64,000 bases of DNA from Acanthaster planci. Lineage: Eukaryota > Echinodermata > Asteroidea > Valvatida > Acanthasteridae. The translations under genes and the position numbers were made by a program. Shown piece after piece: positions 1 through 13,925 of the stretch. The stretch lies in the NCBI RefSeq assembly GCF_001949145.1, contig NW_019091457.1, forward strand, positions 582,986 to 646,985, read 5' to 3'. The notes under the pieces were generated by a model. That model made no database searches and was not told the origin of the DNA. It saw only the letters and a list, made by a program, of their open reading frames with translations. Each line of letters starts with the position of its first letter. The first letter of the stretch is position 1.

Positions 1-23
1 ATAAAGAGTATATTTCCAAATAG

Positions 24-277
24 GTCACTTGGGAGACATTTTGTGGTAAATTTTTCAACATTAGGGAGACATCGGTCATTAGGGAGACATTTCAATGTCT
101 CCAAGTTCCAAAACGAGGAAAATTTTTACCATCCACATTTTGAGAGATGATAGAATAGGGTCTGAAAGGAAAACATGCAAAGTTTGGTTAAGATCGGATT
201 AGGGAATATTGAATTATGGGACGGTAAAGTTTGAAAAATTTTGTGCACGTTCCTATGGGAATGTCTCCCAAGTGACC
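24..277. mobile_element. Inverted-repeat element (MITE-like) at the left edge
   Basis: The left arm (about 24-40, GGTCACTTGGGAGACATT) is the near-perfect reverse complement of the right arm (about 260-277, AATGTCTCCCAAGTGACC). The word GGGAGACAT recurs inside the element. There is no coding capacity. This looks like a short non-autonomous DNA transposon, but no target duplication was identified. Confidence 0.5.
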
Positions 278-3117
278 CATTTTCGATAAAATGTATTTTC
301 ACATGTATGTACACAGTAATTTACAATTGTTTTTGTGGAAAAGTAAAACATCTCTTCGAAAAAGCTGATTTTGATACAGACTCCATTTCTAATAATTTTA
401 TTTTTAGGGAAGTCACCCTCAACTGGCACGACTGGTAAAATACATGTAAATTTTACTGAAAAATTTGACTAGGCCTGTTCTCCGGCAGAAAAATGCTGAC
501 AAAAAAGTTATACAGTGAATGAAAGAAACATTATGATATACATGTAAGCCCCTTGATAGCCAAGAGAAAAACAGCACGTCCCTAGGCTACAGCAGGCTTA
601 CACTACACAAATGCTTCTTTTAGATTAGGCCTAGGCAGGGCAGTTTATATGGAGGTTTCTGGAATGTCTGCTTCTACTGTTTCGTGTCATGCAGGCATGT
701 CTGCACTAGGACTGTAGTCATTGTCAGGTGTGGCGAATACACAATTCCCTACATTGCCTGCCTTCGCTTGCTTGGGCGAGACCACGTACCACTAAAGCGC
801 CGAGAAACAAGCTCCGCTTACCCCGTAGAACTTTACGTGAGCCCGAACATAAGATTAGTCCATGAAGTCTTTTCAGTTTCCACATACGTACAGGAACGTA
901 GGGAGGGGATACATTCCATTCATACCAAATCTTTCATTCCTACATTACAAACAAAACTCCAAAGGAACAGAATTCCGTCTAATATGATGTGAAAGTGGGG
1001 GGAAATAACTGTCCATTGTTCACATTCGACGTCTCCGATACGGAATGCAGGGACCCGACTATATTTATTACCGACTACAAAAATTGCATGTCCCTTTTCA
1101 ACATCCTGACACTGAATCTACTCTTTTTGTAACCAAAATACTTGTAATGGCAAATTCTGACGTTCGTTAAGTGCAGAAATGTGGGGACAAACGACGAGAA
1201 AAACAACAAAGAACGACGATAACATTGTCTAGTTCCTATGTTGCACCATGGACGAAAGATAGGAATGCACACACCTATCGTAAAAAATGAGGGACGGGTG
1301 GCCGTGATTGAACCCTGACTTGATTGGTTGGTTGGTTGTTGGGGGGGGGTTCCGAGGATATGATGAAATTCACTTGCTGCACATACACTAACAGCGTGCG
1401 GCGCACGTGCATGATATGCATGAATGAGCATTTGAGTCCAGGGTCCATGATCCAGTCCACGGTCACAATCTTGGGCGACCAGTGGTACCGTTTCGATGAC
1501 GAAATCACATCCCAACACCATGGGCTGTGAGGGTCACTCACGAGTCGCAGGCGCACATCTCATGTCACTGTTTGCACTGACTTTGTTTCTGTGTAAATAC
1601 ACTCTAAGTGTGCATATCGTGTTGAACCCGGACTACACTATTTAGTGTTTTCCACTATTGCATGCAATATAACTTGGTTTTTTTTTCATTTGTTAGACGC
1701 CTGTCTGTTTATTCTTGTTTGTTTTTGTTTCTTAGTTGTTTGTTTTTGTTTCTGAGTTTGTCCGAGTCCATCTGTTGTGTCTGCTTTGCTGTTTCTATAT
1801 CATTATATGGTAATCAATTGGTGTTTTCCTGTTTAAATTTTGGTGTTTAATCTACATGTACATTTTTAACTTGTACTTTTAACGTGTAGGCCTAATATCT
1901 GAAATTTAAATTCATGTTTCATTCCTGGCTGGCTTAACTTGTGGATTTAAGATTCCTAAAGTTTCGTATTGGTTTAAGTCGATTTTAAATAGTGAATTTT
2001 TGATCCAAGTTTTACTTTGTTATGATCATTTTGATAATCTTATTATATGTAAAGCTCCCAGAGCGTTAATTTAGGCGGACTTGGCGCTATACAAGACTAC
2101 TTTTTAATGTTATTATTATTATCACATGGAGCCCTTTTTATGCCGTAAAATGCCGATTAGTGTTTTGCCACATCTTAACAGAAGTAGTGTTAAAGTTGCT
2201 CTTGAAGTTTTCATTACTCCCTTAATTTTCACCCTGAGGAGTTATTCGCTGACGGATAATGCCTTCGAAACGCCTTGAAATCATGCATGATTCAAGGAAT
2301 ATTCGAAGACAATTAACAATGCAGAAATGTGTGTTTAAACAAAATGAAGAGTATAGAACATGACTCAACCCTCTGTAGACAAAACCTTAATTTTCATTTA
2401 GACTCGAGCAACTGCTGATAATATTATTTACATTTTCACTGTTGTTTACTTTTAAATTTGTTGAAATTGTTCTTTAGCGAGGCTAAAAGTTAAAATGTTT
2501 ATGTGAACAACCAGAGTTGTAAGCCTGTCTACATTGAACTTAGAGACTGACAACTCATACAAACATGTTGAAAACAATCTGAAAATATTCACTATAGCCA
2601 ATCCTTTATGAACGAAATCTCCCATTAGATGTTTAATTTAATGCATCATGTTCAAATGCTGTTATGCTGATATATAGTACGCCACTCTCCATGCTGTCGG
2701 GTGCAACAAATTACCTCGAAATAGTTTGCAAACCTGTCTTATGTAATTCATTTCAAGACCTGTGTTTTAGTCTGATGGATTCTCAATAATACATGTATTT
2801 TGATAAATGGCCATTTATTTATTCATTTCAAATAGGACACAATCTGACTCAGAAGTTCTCAGTCTAAAGTATTCACGTTTAGAATAAATCTTAAAAGGAA
2901 ATTAGTTACTTTGTTCAAATTCCTAACTTTCTGAAAAGCAAAGCCCGTATTAACATTGGTATCGAACTATTCAGAATAAAATACATTCTGTGGGAAAACA
3001 CGATAACTTGCAGAATCTAAAAGATTTAGTGCCGACCAAAAACTGTGGAAATTCAGGAGAAAAGTTTTTAATGAGACATTGAAAAGACCTTCTACGGGCG
3101 TTATCATAAAAAAGCCT
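278..3117. other. Non-coding stretch, no gene recognised
   Basis: AT-rich sequence with T-rich low-complexity runs (about 1675-1770). Open frames are short and look random. A more GC-balanced block at 680-1560 has no recognisable protein or splice structure. Nothing here could be assigned to a gene. Confidence 0.5.
2051..2123 (-). repeat. Dispersed-repeat tail with GCGC motif and (ATT)n
   Basis: The sequence GGCGCTATACAAGA followed by TTATTATTATTATC resembles, in reverse orientation, the (AAT)n plus TTTATAAAGCGCC block at 42843-42940. Such tails are common on interspersed SINE- or LINE-type repeats of marine invertebrates. The family is not identified. Confidence 0.4.
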
Positions 3118-3119
3118 AC

Positions 3120-3216
3120 CTGACAGTGAGATACTTTTCACTATATCTTCTCCATTTCGATGCCGAGTTCCGTATTTCGAAGGAGACCAGAGAATCTCGT
3201 CTTCCCCGGGGTACAT
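3120..3216 (-). CDS. Possible first coding exon of an unrecognised leftward gene
   Basis: On the minus strand an ATG at 3216 in good context (AACATG) opens 32 codons beginning MYPGEDEILW. They run to a good donor, CTGTCAG|GTAGGC, after 3120 (phase 1). The surrounding 3150-3560 block is CpG-richer than its neighbourhood and carries CCAAT boxes (GCCAATCA near 3300 plus two more at 3587 and 3640), as expected for a promoter. No downstream exon in frame was found at lower coordinates, so the rest may lie outside the window or the call may be wrong. I do not recognise the protein. Confidence 0.3.
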
Positions 3217-6200
3217 GTTGCTTGATAATTTGAATGATTGAGCACGGGCAAGTTTGAGAAACTGAAGAGGCAAGCGCAAGTTTGTGAGGTCGCCGCGAGC
3301 CAATCAAGGCGCACTCCTGCCTCTTGCATCATTCGCAAGAGGAGTGACGCTTTGGGGGTCTAGTGCGTGGAACACAATCCCCGTGAGTACCCCCATGTGT
3401 CCACGAACAGGTGTGTCTGCCGTGCGCTCCTCATGGTGGAAACGTGCGGGGCACGGATTAGTCAAAATAGGAACAGCTACACGTCAGTTGCGCTCGGCGA
3501 GACCGCGGTTATCTCAGTCCAAACTGTGGAGGTCAAGAAATGTCTAGACTGTGTGGCTAATCAAGCGGGAGATTATCCAGAGTGAACAGCCAATAAGTGG
3601 ATGGGTGCTTCACCAGAAAAATCGATAACTGTAACATTCAGCCAATCAGAGTGCAAAATGAATATGTATCAATTAAGGATCTTCATCCAGGAGCGCTCGC
3701 TGAAAGCACACATGGTCCATTGGTTTTGTGTGCACTTATTGCGAAATTTGGTTAGAGGCAAAGCGAATATTATGGGGGAGCAACAGAGACGAATTCCACA
3801 TTTAAAGGACGGAAATTATAAAAATTTTACAAGTGGAGATATTTTAGTATCCTTAATTAAGAACCCCTTTTTGCAGTGAAAATAACCACCATGGTTCAGA
3901 TCCATTTACGTGAACTCATTCAGTATTTTTTCCCGGGTCTGTCATGCTCCGGACACAAAAAGGGGGGAAAATTCCATCTCGGTGTGGAAAGTGCTTTTAT
4001 GGTCAGTTGACAACAGAAGAAACGGGAAAAGCCAAAACAGGTAAAAATAAGGGATCCGTATTCCAAGCATGGGGAGTTTATGAGACAGAACAAAAATATA
4101 TGTCGCTAGATTATTATACTTGTCCTAATCATTGGCAGATCCATGAAATAGAATGAGATAGGGGCGATTATGGGACAGTATTTATTTCATTTCCCTTCCA
4201 ATTTTCAAAACATGAAGAGATAAAATTTAGCATCATCTCACCAAAATGCATTAAAGGGTTATAATACATTTCAAGAGGAGCGACCTTCTTTTTTAAAGTC
4301 GCAACTGATAACCTAATACTCAGAAAATCGACCCAATGCAAATTTGACAGTTAGCACGAGCGTGTCACGTGAACGTTGCAATGATCGCATGGGTATACAT
4401 GAACTTTCTCCACGCAGCTCTGGCGCTCTATGAAAGGCGACTGCTTCAGCCTGTGCGTGGTGTTGGGTCAGCAAACCTTTTCAAGGCTGGAGGCAGCCAA
4501 AGACAGCATCAAAGAGGACGGGTAAACCTCTGCCCCCCCCCAAGCTCTGGCTCGTCGCTTCAGCGAACATACCCACGGGTAGATGTAAATGTCAGCAAAA
4601 TGTCTCTCCAAAGACCCTGAAATCAAATCGTTCGTCCATTCATTTCTATTTCTTGTTCTTTTTTGGGGGGGGGGTTGTGATCGGGCTCTCTAACCTATCT
4701 TGAATCATGGAAAGCCGAAAATGAGTGTTATTTTCGTGAAAGTATATAAACTTTGAATGTCTTTTAGTGGTCACTGTAAGCCCATTTGGGTTCAACTACA
4801 GTTAACACTTAAGGATTGGTTTGATCACGATTATATATACAGCTCTTTCAGATTCCACGAAGATGTAATTTTTCGGAGCCATTGTAGTTAATTTGTCAGT
4901 ATGATATTCCCAGGAAATGTCGTTCACTCGAATACTATAGAATTCTTGCTTCATAATTGCCCACGCTATAAATTCACCCTTTTTAGTATTCGATTATGGT
5001 TAATCAGTAACGCTCTAGCCTTGGCGGAAGCCGATAATTTTCGTTTCTATGTAATATTCGATATCAGACGGCCTTGTTGAAGGCGAACATCAACGGCATC
5101 GGGCACTGAACCCAAAGTCCGACGGCATGGGCGTAAATCCCGAGGGATGGGGTATATATATCCCCACACACTTTTTGAGGGGTTGGGTGGGCTATTAACC
5201 CCCCCCCCCCTTTTTGGTGAGCAAAAAATTAAAGCAGACTGTGAAGTTTTCAGACTTTCATCAACCAATATGCGTTCAATAGGCACTAAAAACGGGGAAA
5301 ACAATTTGAAAAAGCCATTAATTTACTTTTCCGAATACATTTTACGGATGTACGTCAATATATCATAAACATCGACCTCTATATAGATTCATGTGGTGTT
5401 ACCACCCACCCCCCCCTTCGAATTTTCAGGGCAGGGCCAGTCATTCCCCCTCCCCCCAATTTCCGGCCCAAATTAACGTCCGACGGAACGTTTCTCACGG
5501 GGCACCTGGAACGGAAAGGCATGAAAGACCTCAACGGAAAATGTGCCCCAGATGCACGTCACGTCTGGACCATGATGTAGGCCGAATTCCGAAATCTCGA
5601 ACAGGGCGGTGTGTATGGTTTTTGGAAAAAAAAGACTAACGCTGATGTGTCTACACTCTTCCTTAAAATAATTTTATAAATAATTTATAATAAAAGTTAT
5701 AATAAAAATATTTATAATAAATTTATAATCAAAAGTGCAAGAGAATTTTGATGAATGAAAAGCTGGCCACAATTAAATGTGGATACGCTCTTGGCAGTAA
5801 ATTTTTCCTCGAACAAGCAATTTCCAACTCTCCACTTTCAAAGGAAAAGGCAAGCTAGGATGTGCTACGGCGATCAGGGAAAGGTGACCGAGTATGTTGA
5901 AACGAATTTTATAATTGAACGCGCCTATTACAGACCTATAGCGTCACCTTCAGCCACCACAAGAAACTTTGAAATTAATTGTGTTTTCGTGCCCGCAGCA
6001 AGAAATCTCTTCTGTTTTCTGCTGCTGGGGAGAGCTGGCGTGAAATGGGAACCACTTCATTTCCAATACGGCATTGGTTTGTTTTTTTTTCCCAAAAAAT
6101 TTAAAATGCTTCAAATGGTGTTTGAATTTTTACTGTGAATTCGGATGCGAAAAGATTTGGATTTAATCTCTTTGAAATGTGTTCAATGGGCGAATGCTGT

Positions 6201-8328
6201 TACACAGACCTTGTAGGACATTTAAATGAAGTGCAAGAAAATCATTTCTTCCCCTCTCTCGAGAACCACAGCTTACACGGGAGGCGCTGCGCGCTTTCAT
6301 ACCCAGGGCCCAAAGATTGTTGGATTTACGTGCTCTGATACCAAGGCCTTACACAAGATAACACAATCATCGATAGAGTGCAGAGATCGCTTGGGTTGTT
6401 CCGTAAAGGTGCGACGGACTGCAACAGCCGGTCCAAAATTATAAGGGTCTACAGTCTGGCGAGTAAGCCAATTCCAACAATACGCATCGACTCGCCATGA
6501 TTTAGTGTTGCTATTCCCAGCACATGCACCAATAGTGGCCAGTTCGCCACGCTTCATTAGCCGAAACTGATAAACTATGCCAAATAATATCTTTACCAAG
6601 CACGTAACACAAAACACTGGAAACATCAGTGAAAAACCGTCTACTCTTTCCACAGTGAAAGTACAGGACAGTGTACATGTATATTGAGCAGGATGATCAC
6701 GTACAAACAAGTGAGGATTTCGCATAAAATTTTCGAACTTTCGGAGTGGGTAATTTTTATTTTTCAGGAGGGGACTCAAACACAAACATTTCTTGTGGCT
6801 TTTTTTATGGCTTTTCAGATGGGCAAGGATACATTTTGGGGTTTCATACACACTCTTGGGAGGGAAATAAAATCTCCCTTCCTCTCTCAAGAAAATGGCC
6901 ACACCTACTTAGGTAAAACCTAGAATTTACTTTTTCAAACAAATCATATTATAGACACACAAGACACGAGTTACAACAAATACATGAAAAGTTTCTTACC
7001 TATGTTAATAACCTCTCGCAACTAACAATTTCATCCAAGTTTCTATACATGTTAACCTGCATTTACCTTTCTACTTTTACATTACTACTGGGCAAATAAA
7101 AGAAAAAGTAAATAAATTAAGAACAAACAAACAAAAGTCTGTGTCGTGCTCCATGCTGCTTCTTAGGATTTCAACCGGTTGACAAGTGATAGCCGTCATG
7201 TGACGGACGTTATGTGGTACTGATTTTAAAGCTGATTTTCCTTAGCATGTCTATACACTGAATGAATAGCCTGCATCTAGATCAACTGGCTGCGGCTAGG
7301 ACTGTCATATGCAATCTAGGGGAAGAAGCTGCAGCCACTCGCCAGTAACCTCAATGGGTTTACAGTCTGCAGTTGCCATTTTTAGACATGACCCCGTTTT
7401 CTTCTCCATGAAGTTAAGACCAGGGTGGGGAGGGGGCTAAAATTTAACTGAGTTGCTCATCGGCAGAAGACATGGCTTAGCAGATCTCTCTTGCCGAGCA
7501 AACATGAAAAGTGGGAACCGGTCGTGAGGATTGTACAACACGTGGTGTTTTGGCCAAGACCCCTTTGCTGCTTGACAAATGGTGCTTGGCAGCTCAATGA
7601 AATTCCTGGTTTGCCGACCTCTGACCGGACCAAATGATACAAGGATGGCTGTGACCAGTAACTGTTTGAGTGTCGGTTGTTCTGGTTGAGCATCAGGCAT
7701 TTTGCTTCAGGCAGCTACGTCTTTGGGTTCATTCTCGGTTTTGAGGTTGGAAATACGTTTGTTTCACAATGAATGCCAAACCAAGTCCATTGTTTTTATT
7801 AACAGTGGTCGAGTTCGGGCGGCCTGTTCTTGACACAGATTTCTTGTTCTCGCTCTCGAACGGTGGGAACACGACCCAGGAACACTGTTCCTGGAACAGG
7901 ATCACACACCAGCTCCTCATTAGGGTCTTACATGAACACACGGAAAAACTTGTGACATTTTGATTTTTGAACAGCTGCAAAAGGTAGAAAGATGGCTTAC
8001 AAAGCTAGAGACAATAGGAAGTTTTGCAAAATTAACATTAATTATTTTCCACAGCACAGAAATGATGTTCCTGTTTAAATAAAAAATTTAGAATTCAGCC
8101 CAGCTATCCACACATTAACTCTCAAATGACGTACATGGACACCGCCATGTTGCATGTTGCTTCTCACTAACTACCAGCCGATAACTGGTTGTGCGTTCCC
8201 GGCGTTCAGGTGGCCGACCCACGAACAACAAATCAAGGTGTTTGTGAAAATACAAGAACAAGCCGCCCGAAATCAGCCAGCGTGATTGAGATATCCAACA
8301 TGATCAAGGAGCAGGTACCAGACAGGTG
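3217..8328. other. Intergenic region and probable SNRNP27 3' UTR
   Basis: No supported gene. The part next to 8329 is probably the SNRNP27 3' UTR: an AATAAA signal on the minus strand lies at 7795-7800, about 530 nt past the stop. The block 5110-5220 carries the word GGCGTAAATCCCGAGGGATGGGG with a C-run, resembling a widespread repeat end. The stretch 5675-5735 is a TTATAA-rich low-complexity run. A 201-codon minus frame at 6297-6902 has no family resemblance or splice signals and is treated as chance. Confidence 0.4.
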
Positions 8329-11300
8329 TCATGCAATGAAATCCAGAGGCCTGTTGAATCCACCACGTCGGTTCATGTACTGCCTGCAGAACAGAAACAA
8401 AAAAAAAAAGAGGCAAATGAAAATATGTGGGCGAGATATTTTTTGCTGGGGCGAGCAAAGGAAACTCAGCCGAAAGAAGAGACTGGATCGACGAGACTAA
8501 TGGTAAATTGGAAAGCTTGAGAAATACCGTTCTTTGTAAAAAATTTATGAAGAGCTTCCTTGTAGAAAACAGTGCTTCAGGGGAAATAAAAAGACTTACA
8601 CAGGCGAACTGCAGTTAGAATTTTAACAGAGTGCCACAGAAATACATTACTGAGTTACAATAGGAGGCATTTACGTGCAATTTTGTAACATGCTTTGATT
8701 GGGAAAAATAAGAAACTGTGTCACATTACCTGTATTTTCTTTTGGGCTGAATAGATACAAAGGAGGCATTATTGGAGCCTGGGACATGTTTACCCTGTCA
8801 ACATAAAGAAAACTCTTTTCAAGGCCGATTAAAAGAAATCTTCACAAAGAACAATGTAAAAACTTTTGATTATCCACTTATAGACCTCGAAACTGGTATT
8901 TTAAAAAATTGTCAGCTATTCGTTATCGTAAATGAAATTAATCTGTAACGAACTTTATTTCGTCGCCTTCATTTTTATCTGTAGGTTTCCCAAAACAGAA
9001 AAGTTAACCTCTCTTTCAATTCAATATGGCCAACTTCTAATAAGGTGGATTGAGTGATGAAGACGTTAGACACTTACCTTGGTCGTGTCAAAACCTGCAA
9101 AGCCCATGATTTTCATCATCTCAATCTCCTCTTCTGTTTTGCCTTCCAGTTGGGATTCTGGTGAAGAAAAAAAAAAGAAGAAAGTCTCATATCTGCTGAA
9201 AAAAAAACCACTACCCAAACTCAATGGAGCCTAAATGCCTTGCCACAATTCCTCTAAAGACAAATTTTACAGAGGTGCTATTGCAAACAATGGATGACTG
9301 TGCAAAAGCTTGAAATCCTTCCTCCCATCAAATACCGCGCGCCGAGGCGGAACGTAACCCTACCCGGCCCTTGCACTGGCGAAGATGAGAGAGGCTGGTT
9401 GGAAAGATTTCACCTCAATGAAATAAAAAATGGCCGCAACGCTCAGTGCGTCCCACGCAGAACATGAAGAAAGAAAAATGCCTCTTCTCAACCCGAGGGA
9501 GGTCATTTTGATATAAAAACACGATTTCCTGATCCGGCGCAGAGTGGATGCTACGGAAGGGTCTGAAACAGCCCGAGAACACTTCAATGACCTGGTAAAT
9601 ATGAGTAACAGGTGCATTTCCATTTTATTATTTTTTTTCCTACAGACACAACACTATCTTACCGTCAATGACAGGCCTGCTAGGCTGGGTTATCGCTTCC
9701 TTACTGGACCCCCTGTAAAAAAACCAAAGAAAGAAAGAAGTGTAACAAAAGTACCGGCGCGCATGAGCAGGAAATGGAGAGCCAAAGGCGTTTGGTGGAT
9801 CTTAATGTGCTTCAAGTCAGAGACGAAAGCCAGTAATAGTCATTTAACACTTTTGGACACGGAAATCTTGTTTTATTCTTTTTACAACTGTGGACCAGTA
9901 ACACGATGTTTTTTGGTTCTGTGCCAGCCATGGCATTTCAAAAGGGGGACACCCTGTTTGCTTTTGAATTGATTTACATCAGTGTTGTAGATGCATACTT
10001 CATGACTATCAGGTTCACTGCTAAATGTTGAACTGGTTACCAGGTAATAAAGCTAGTGAACAATGAACACTTAAATGCACAAGATTTTAAGGAGCAAAGT
10101 ACCAACAAAAATACTTGGACGAAAACGTTTTGCGTAGTCGTTTCATAATAACTGAGCTTTTGTTATACAGTGATGGTCTAAAGTCATCCTGTTATTTTGT
10201 CACCATATCTTAGCGCATTTACCAACCAATGCCGATGTTTTTCAGCTTCGTTCTCTACTAAACATATTCCATATTTGGTGGAGAACTTGGAACTTGTACT
10301 TGACAGCAATATTGATTTATACATACGGCGATGGAGACCGGTTTCGGTGTCCTCTTGGGCTGCTGGAACGAGACCTGAACAGCGTATAAAAACAGAATCT
10401 GAGATAGCTAACAGTATGTCTCTCCCAAAAGGCTGACAAATATCACATGAAACATGCAGACAATAAGAGAAAGGAATACACAGCAATTATCTGGGGACAG
10501 AATCCGTATTAACTTCACTGAAGGGTTTAACTGATTACACTTGTCTTTCCTGAAATCAGATTAACACAGTCAACAATTACTGAACAAGACGTGGCATTCA
10601 GTCGATGGATGAAATCTTGTCTTCCTTTACTGAAATTATGCAACACAGGTACATGTCTCAAAAACAAGACAAACGAAAAACATGATAATGGATGATCCTC
10701 TGAAAGTTATTCAAAATTTCCTAACAAAAATTAACCTGAAGAGACACTAAGCGTTTGTAAATTGGAGAGGTACACCAAGTCATTACAGCCGATTAGAGAC
10801 AGTTCAATGACCGGTTCCTGATGCCAAAATCGGTTCACAGTTGATGGCACAAGGTCGTTCCTTCCGAACAACTCCTTACAGATGATGCAGGTAATTCTCT
10901 ACCAAGGACAGTTACCAGCCTTGGCGGGATGCAGACAAGCTTTCTTCAGTTCGGGACAAAGCAGGACTTGTGGTAAAGGGGAACCCCCCAATGCGATGCA
11001 CAAGTTGCATACCCTAAGGCTATTGTGCCTACTGAACCCCCCCCTCGGAAATCTGAAAGGGATTCTTAAGATTCCATCGACACAAAAGAAGACACAATAG
11101 AGGGGGTCCCCCTTTGCAGCATATCATGCATCATAGGTTCAGTTCAACCTTCTATTTGCTCCTTGGTTGGATAAAGCTTTACTTTTAACACCACACCGCA
11201 CACTGCCAATTGTCTCATGGCTTGAAAGCCACTGATATGCATCCCTTTCAATGATGCACCAAATGTTTCACCCATTATGACTTGACACACAAACATGAAT

Positions 11301-13925
11301 CTACAAATACCTTCGTCTCCTTGGGGAGCGAGATCTGACAAAGAGGAGTAAATAAAGGAAAGAAAAAGGAAAGAGACTGGTCAATAAATCAATTAATCCG
11401 ATGGAAAGGGAATTGACAGTAGAGGTCAGTCAACAGCAAATCAATTAACAACCTTCGAAAGAATTTACAAATATAATGAGTACTGTTTTTTTCCCCAAAG
11501 AAGTTGTGTAAAAAATAAAAATAAGGACCTTGTCAATGATTCAGTTTATTTCTTGTCATCTTTGACACCTTTGTGATTTGGAAGTATCTACAGACATGCA
11601 CAGACAGCTTTTTTTCATCCAGGTAATGCATTGAGTTGAAATTTTCTCGAATGTAAATGCAGCATCCAAAATTCTTCACTTGGCGACCAGACTTGAAAGC
11701 TAGGTTTCTTCATTTTAAACGTGATTGGAGATAAGCAAAAACTGGTGGGCCATCAAGCTGCTTCTGCCGGTTAGAGAACACTGCATATACCTTGATCTTC
11801 GTCTACGCCTTGGGGACCTTGATCGAGAACGACTTCGTCGCCTTTCTGTAAAAAGACAAACATCATTCCACGAAACAGTCGCTGAAAATCTCCAGTCAAT
11901 CCCAAACCTTCCTTCGCAATCCTTCGGGAGGTTTTTGGCAATCTTGAAAGGCAATCCCCTCCTCCCCTCGCATTATTCCAAACAGGCTGGATGCCAATTG
12001 AAAGTTACAGTGTAAACAATGCTCCAATCATTTTCTGGATTTGGGGAGAGAGAGGGGGGACCAGTCCCTTGCAGAAATGCCAAGGAAACGTGTCATGACT
12101 GTGGTCTCCCCGTACAGAAAAAAAATCATAGCACTTATGCTCTTGAACATACTGACATAGGACAATTATACTGACTGTGCTAACAGTGTGGGGATTGGCA
12201 TGAGCAAGTATTTTCCTTTTCACACAAAAAAGTTGAACCATGAGGGAACTTGAGGTCCCTTCTCGCTCACCTCTTCTTCTGTCTCTTTCCCTTGAGAGCG
12301 ATCGCCGCCTCTCTGGAATCGGGAAAAGAAGTACAAATGACTCTACGTTTATGTATTTTAACGAAGTGTATATTTTGCTGCTAACTGGGCATGCACTCAT
12401 CATGCTCACGATGATAACACATGTTGTGAATATTACAAACTAGCACGAGAAGTCATTGCAAAGTATTTTGTCACCAAGAAATTTACTTTTATCAATGGGA
12501 CTTGAGTCATATTAACTGTCACTTGGGCCTTATGATTAGAACTTGAATGGAGTTGAGTCATTCGCCTCGCCTGCAATGACTCGAGTCAAGTCATTGGGAC
12601 TCAAGTCCAGTGGCCAATATTGTGACTCGAATAAAAATGTGGAGCGCAATCTTTGGAAGTGTGCAAATTTTAAATTTGCACGTGTAATTTTTAACTTTTG
12701 TAAAATCAGAGAATTGCCATAAAAATTGCGCACAGTGATGACAATTTTGTGGAGACATGAACCACAGGCAACAGTCGTACGTAAGAGACTAACATCAACT
12801 ACATGTTTTATATTATAGGCCAGAAGAATGAATATCCTGGATTTCCGTCCACCATCTGCATATCGCTGACACAGCCGCCAGAGAGTTTCATTATTTTCAA
12901 AAAAGTTATTATTTAGGCAAAATCATTGTTTTTTCCCATTGGTAGTGGTTAAAAAATCGGGGGTTCATGGTGTGCCCGCGTACAAATGAAAAATGGCATG
13001 ATGCAAGACGGACTCAGAGCTAGGCTACTCAGTACTCTACTTTCAACGTTGGTTCCCTTTGCATGGATGCGTACTCGTTATCAATGTGCAGTACGTACAC
13101 CCACTAATGAATAATGAAAAAAAGTCTCATCGGTTTTCAAAACTGTCCTGACGGAAATCAAGGATGTTCATTCTCATGGCATGGATTCTCAAGGTCGGGA
13201 TGACGTCACTGATTCTTGATTCTTCTCTCTGATTAGTCAATCGATGGCTATTCCATATTTCACACTCAAAACTCAAAGGGGCAAAAATAGTATAGCCGTC
13301 TATGGGGAAAATGTGAATTATTGACAAAACTCTTGACCTTTACATCAAATGTGCCTGAAATCACTTTTTACGTGCTATACGTGTAGGCCTATATATATCT
13401 CCCACACAATGACTGTACTGAAAAAGTTTGTTATTTTTATCATATTGCTGCAAAAAGAGAAAAACATGCAAATCCCAGTACAAAGTGAATGGAGAGTTGC
13501 CCCTTTGCCCAAACGTCGAGTGCAATAAATGGAACAACCTCCAACCTCCAGGATGGCCATAGCCTATCATGATTTGATTAGAGGCCTGAAAAAAAGATAA
13601 GGGAAGAGTTCCATATACGGACGCCAGTAATTTTTCCCTACAGCGACCTACTAGCTGTCAGAAAGCAAAAAATGTAGAGAAAAGTTCAATTTAAAAGGGA
13701 AAAAACAAGTCGTTTTCTAAGAAAACACGTAAATTTTCTGACATGTCCGACCAGTCTACCGATGACTAGGCATAAGGCTTGATTGTGCACAGGGTGTCAA
13801 GTGGCGTCCTAAATGGAACTCTTTCCATAAAAATGTCAAATGTGGGTTTAAGCCCTGATGTTTGCTTAATAATACTTAAGTTGCTGACCTCTTCTTACAG
13901 GTGATCGACTTCTGCTCCGACCCAT
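8329..13925 (-). CDS. SNRNP27: SNRNP27, U4/U6.U5 tri-snRNP 27 kDa protein
   Basis: Nuclear component of the U4/U6.U5 tri-snRNP of the spliceosome. Exons, 5' to 3' on the minus strand: 13899-13925, 12271-12310, 11791-11845, 11311-11334, 10327-10374, 9663-9712, 9078-9157, 8730-8794, 8329-8383. All junctions are GT-AG and the frame is kept throughout, totalling 444 nt (147 residues; the human protein is about 155). The N-terminus (MGRSRSRSP) and residues up to about 75 are an Arg/Ser-rich RS domain. The conserved C-terminal domain includes [20 protein letters not shown] and ends [17 protein letters not shown], matching the family signature. The eighth exon is unusual: NNASFVSI where vertebrates have NAYAINV. 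The gene is divergent from the TOPAZ1-like gene. Identity is very likely; the second exon's acceptor could also sit 2 nt upstream, but phase favours the one given. Confidence 0.93.
13601..13826. mobile_element. MITE, GGAAAGAGTTCC family, copy 1
   Basis: The left end GGGAAGAGTTCCATATACGG and right end TGGAACTCTTTCC are inverted and match the better-preserved copy at 40805-41009. It lies in intron 1 of SNRNP27. No clear target duplication remains, so it is likely older than copy 2. Confidence 0.55.

Noticed and set aside
1275-1556. Minus frame with a BRCT-like look (VTVDWIMD)
   Set aside because: Only a short chance resemblance; no other conserved positions or exon signals.
6297-6902. 201-codon minus-strand open frame
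   Set aside because: No recognisable domain, composition typical of non-coding AT-rich DNA, no splice signals.
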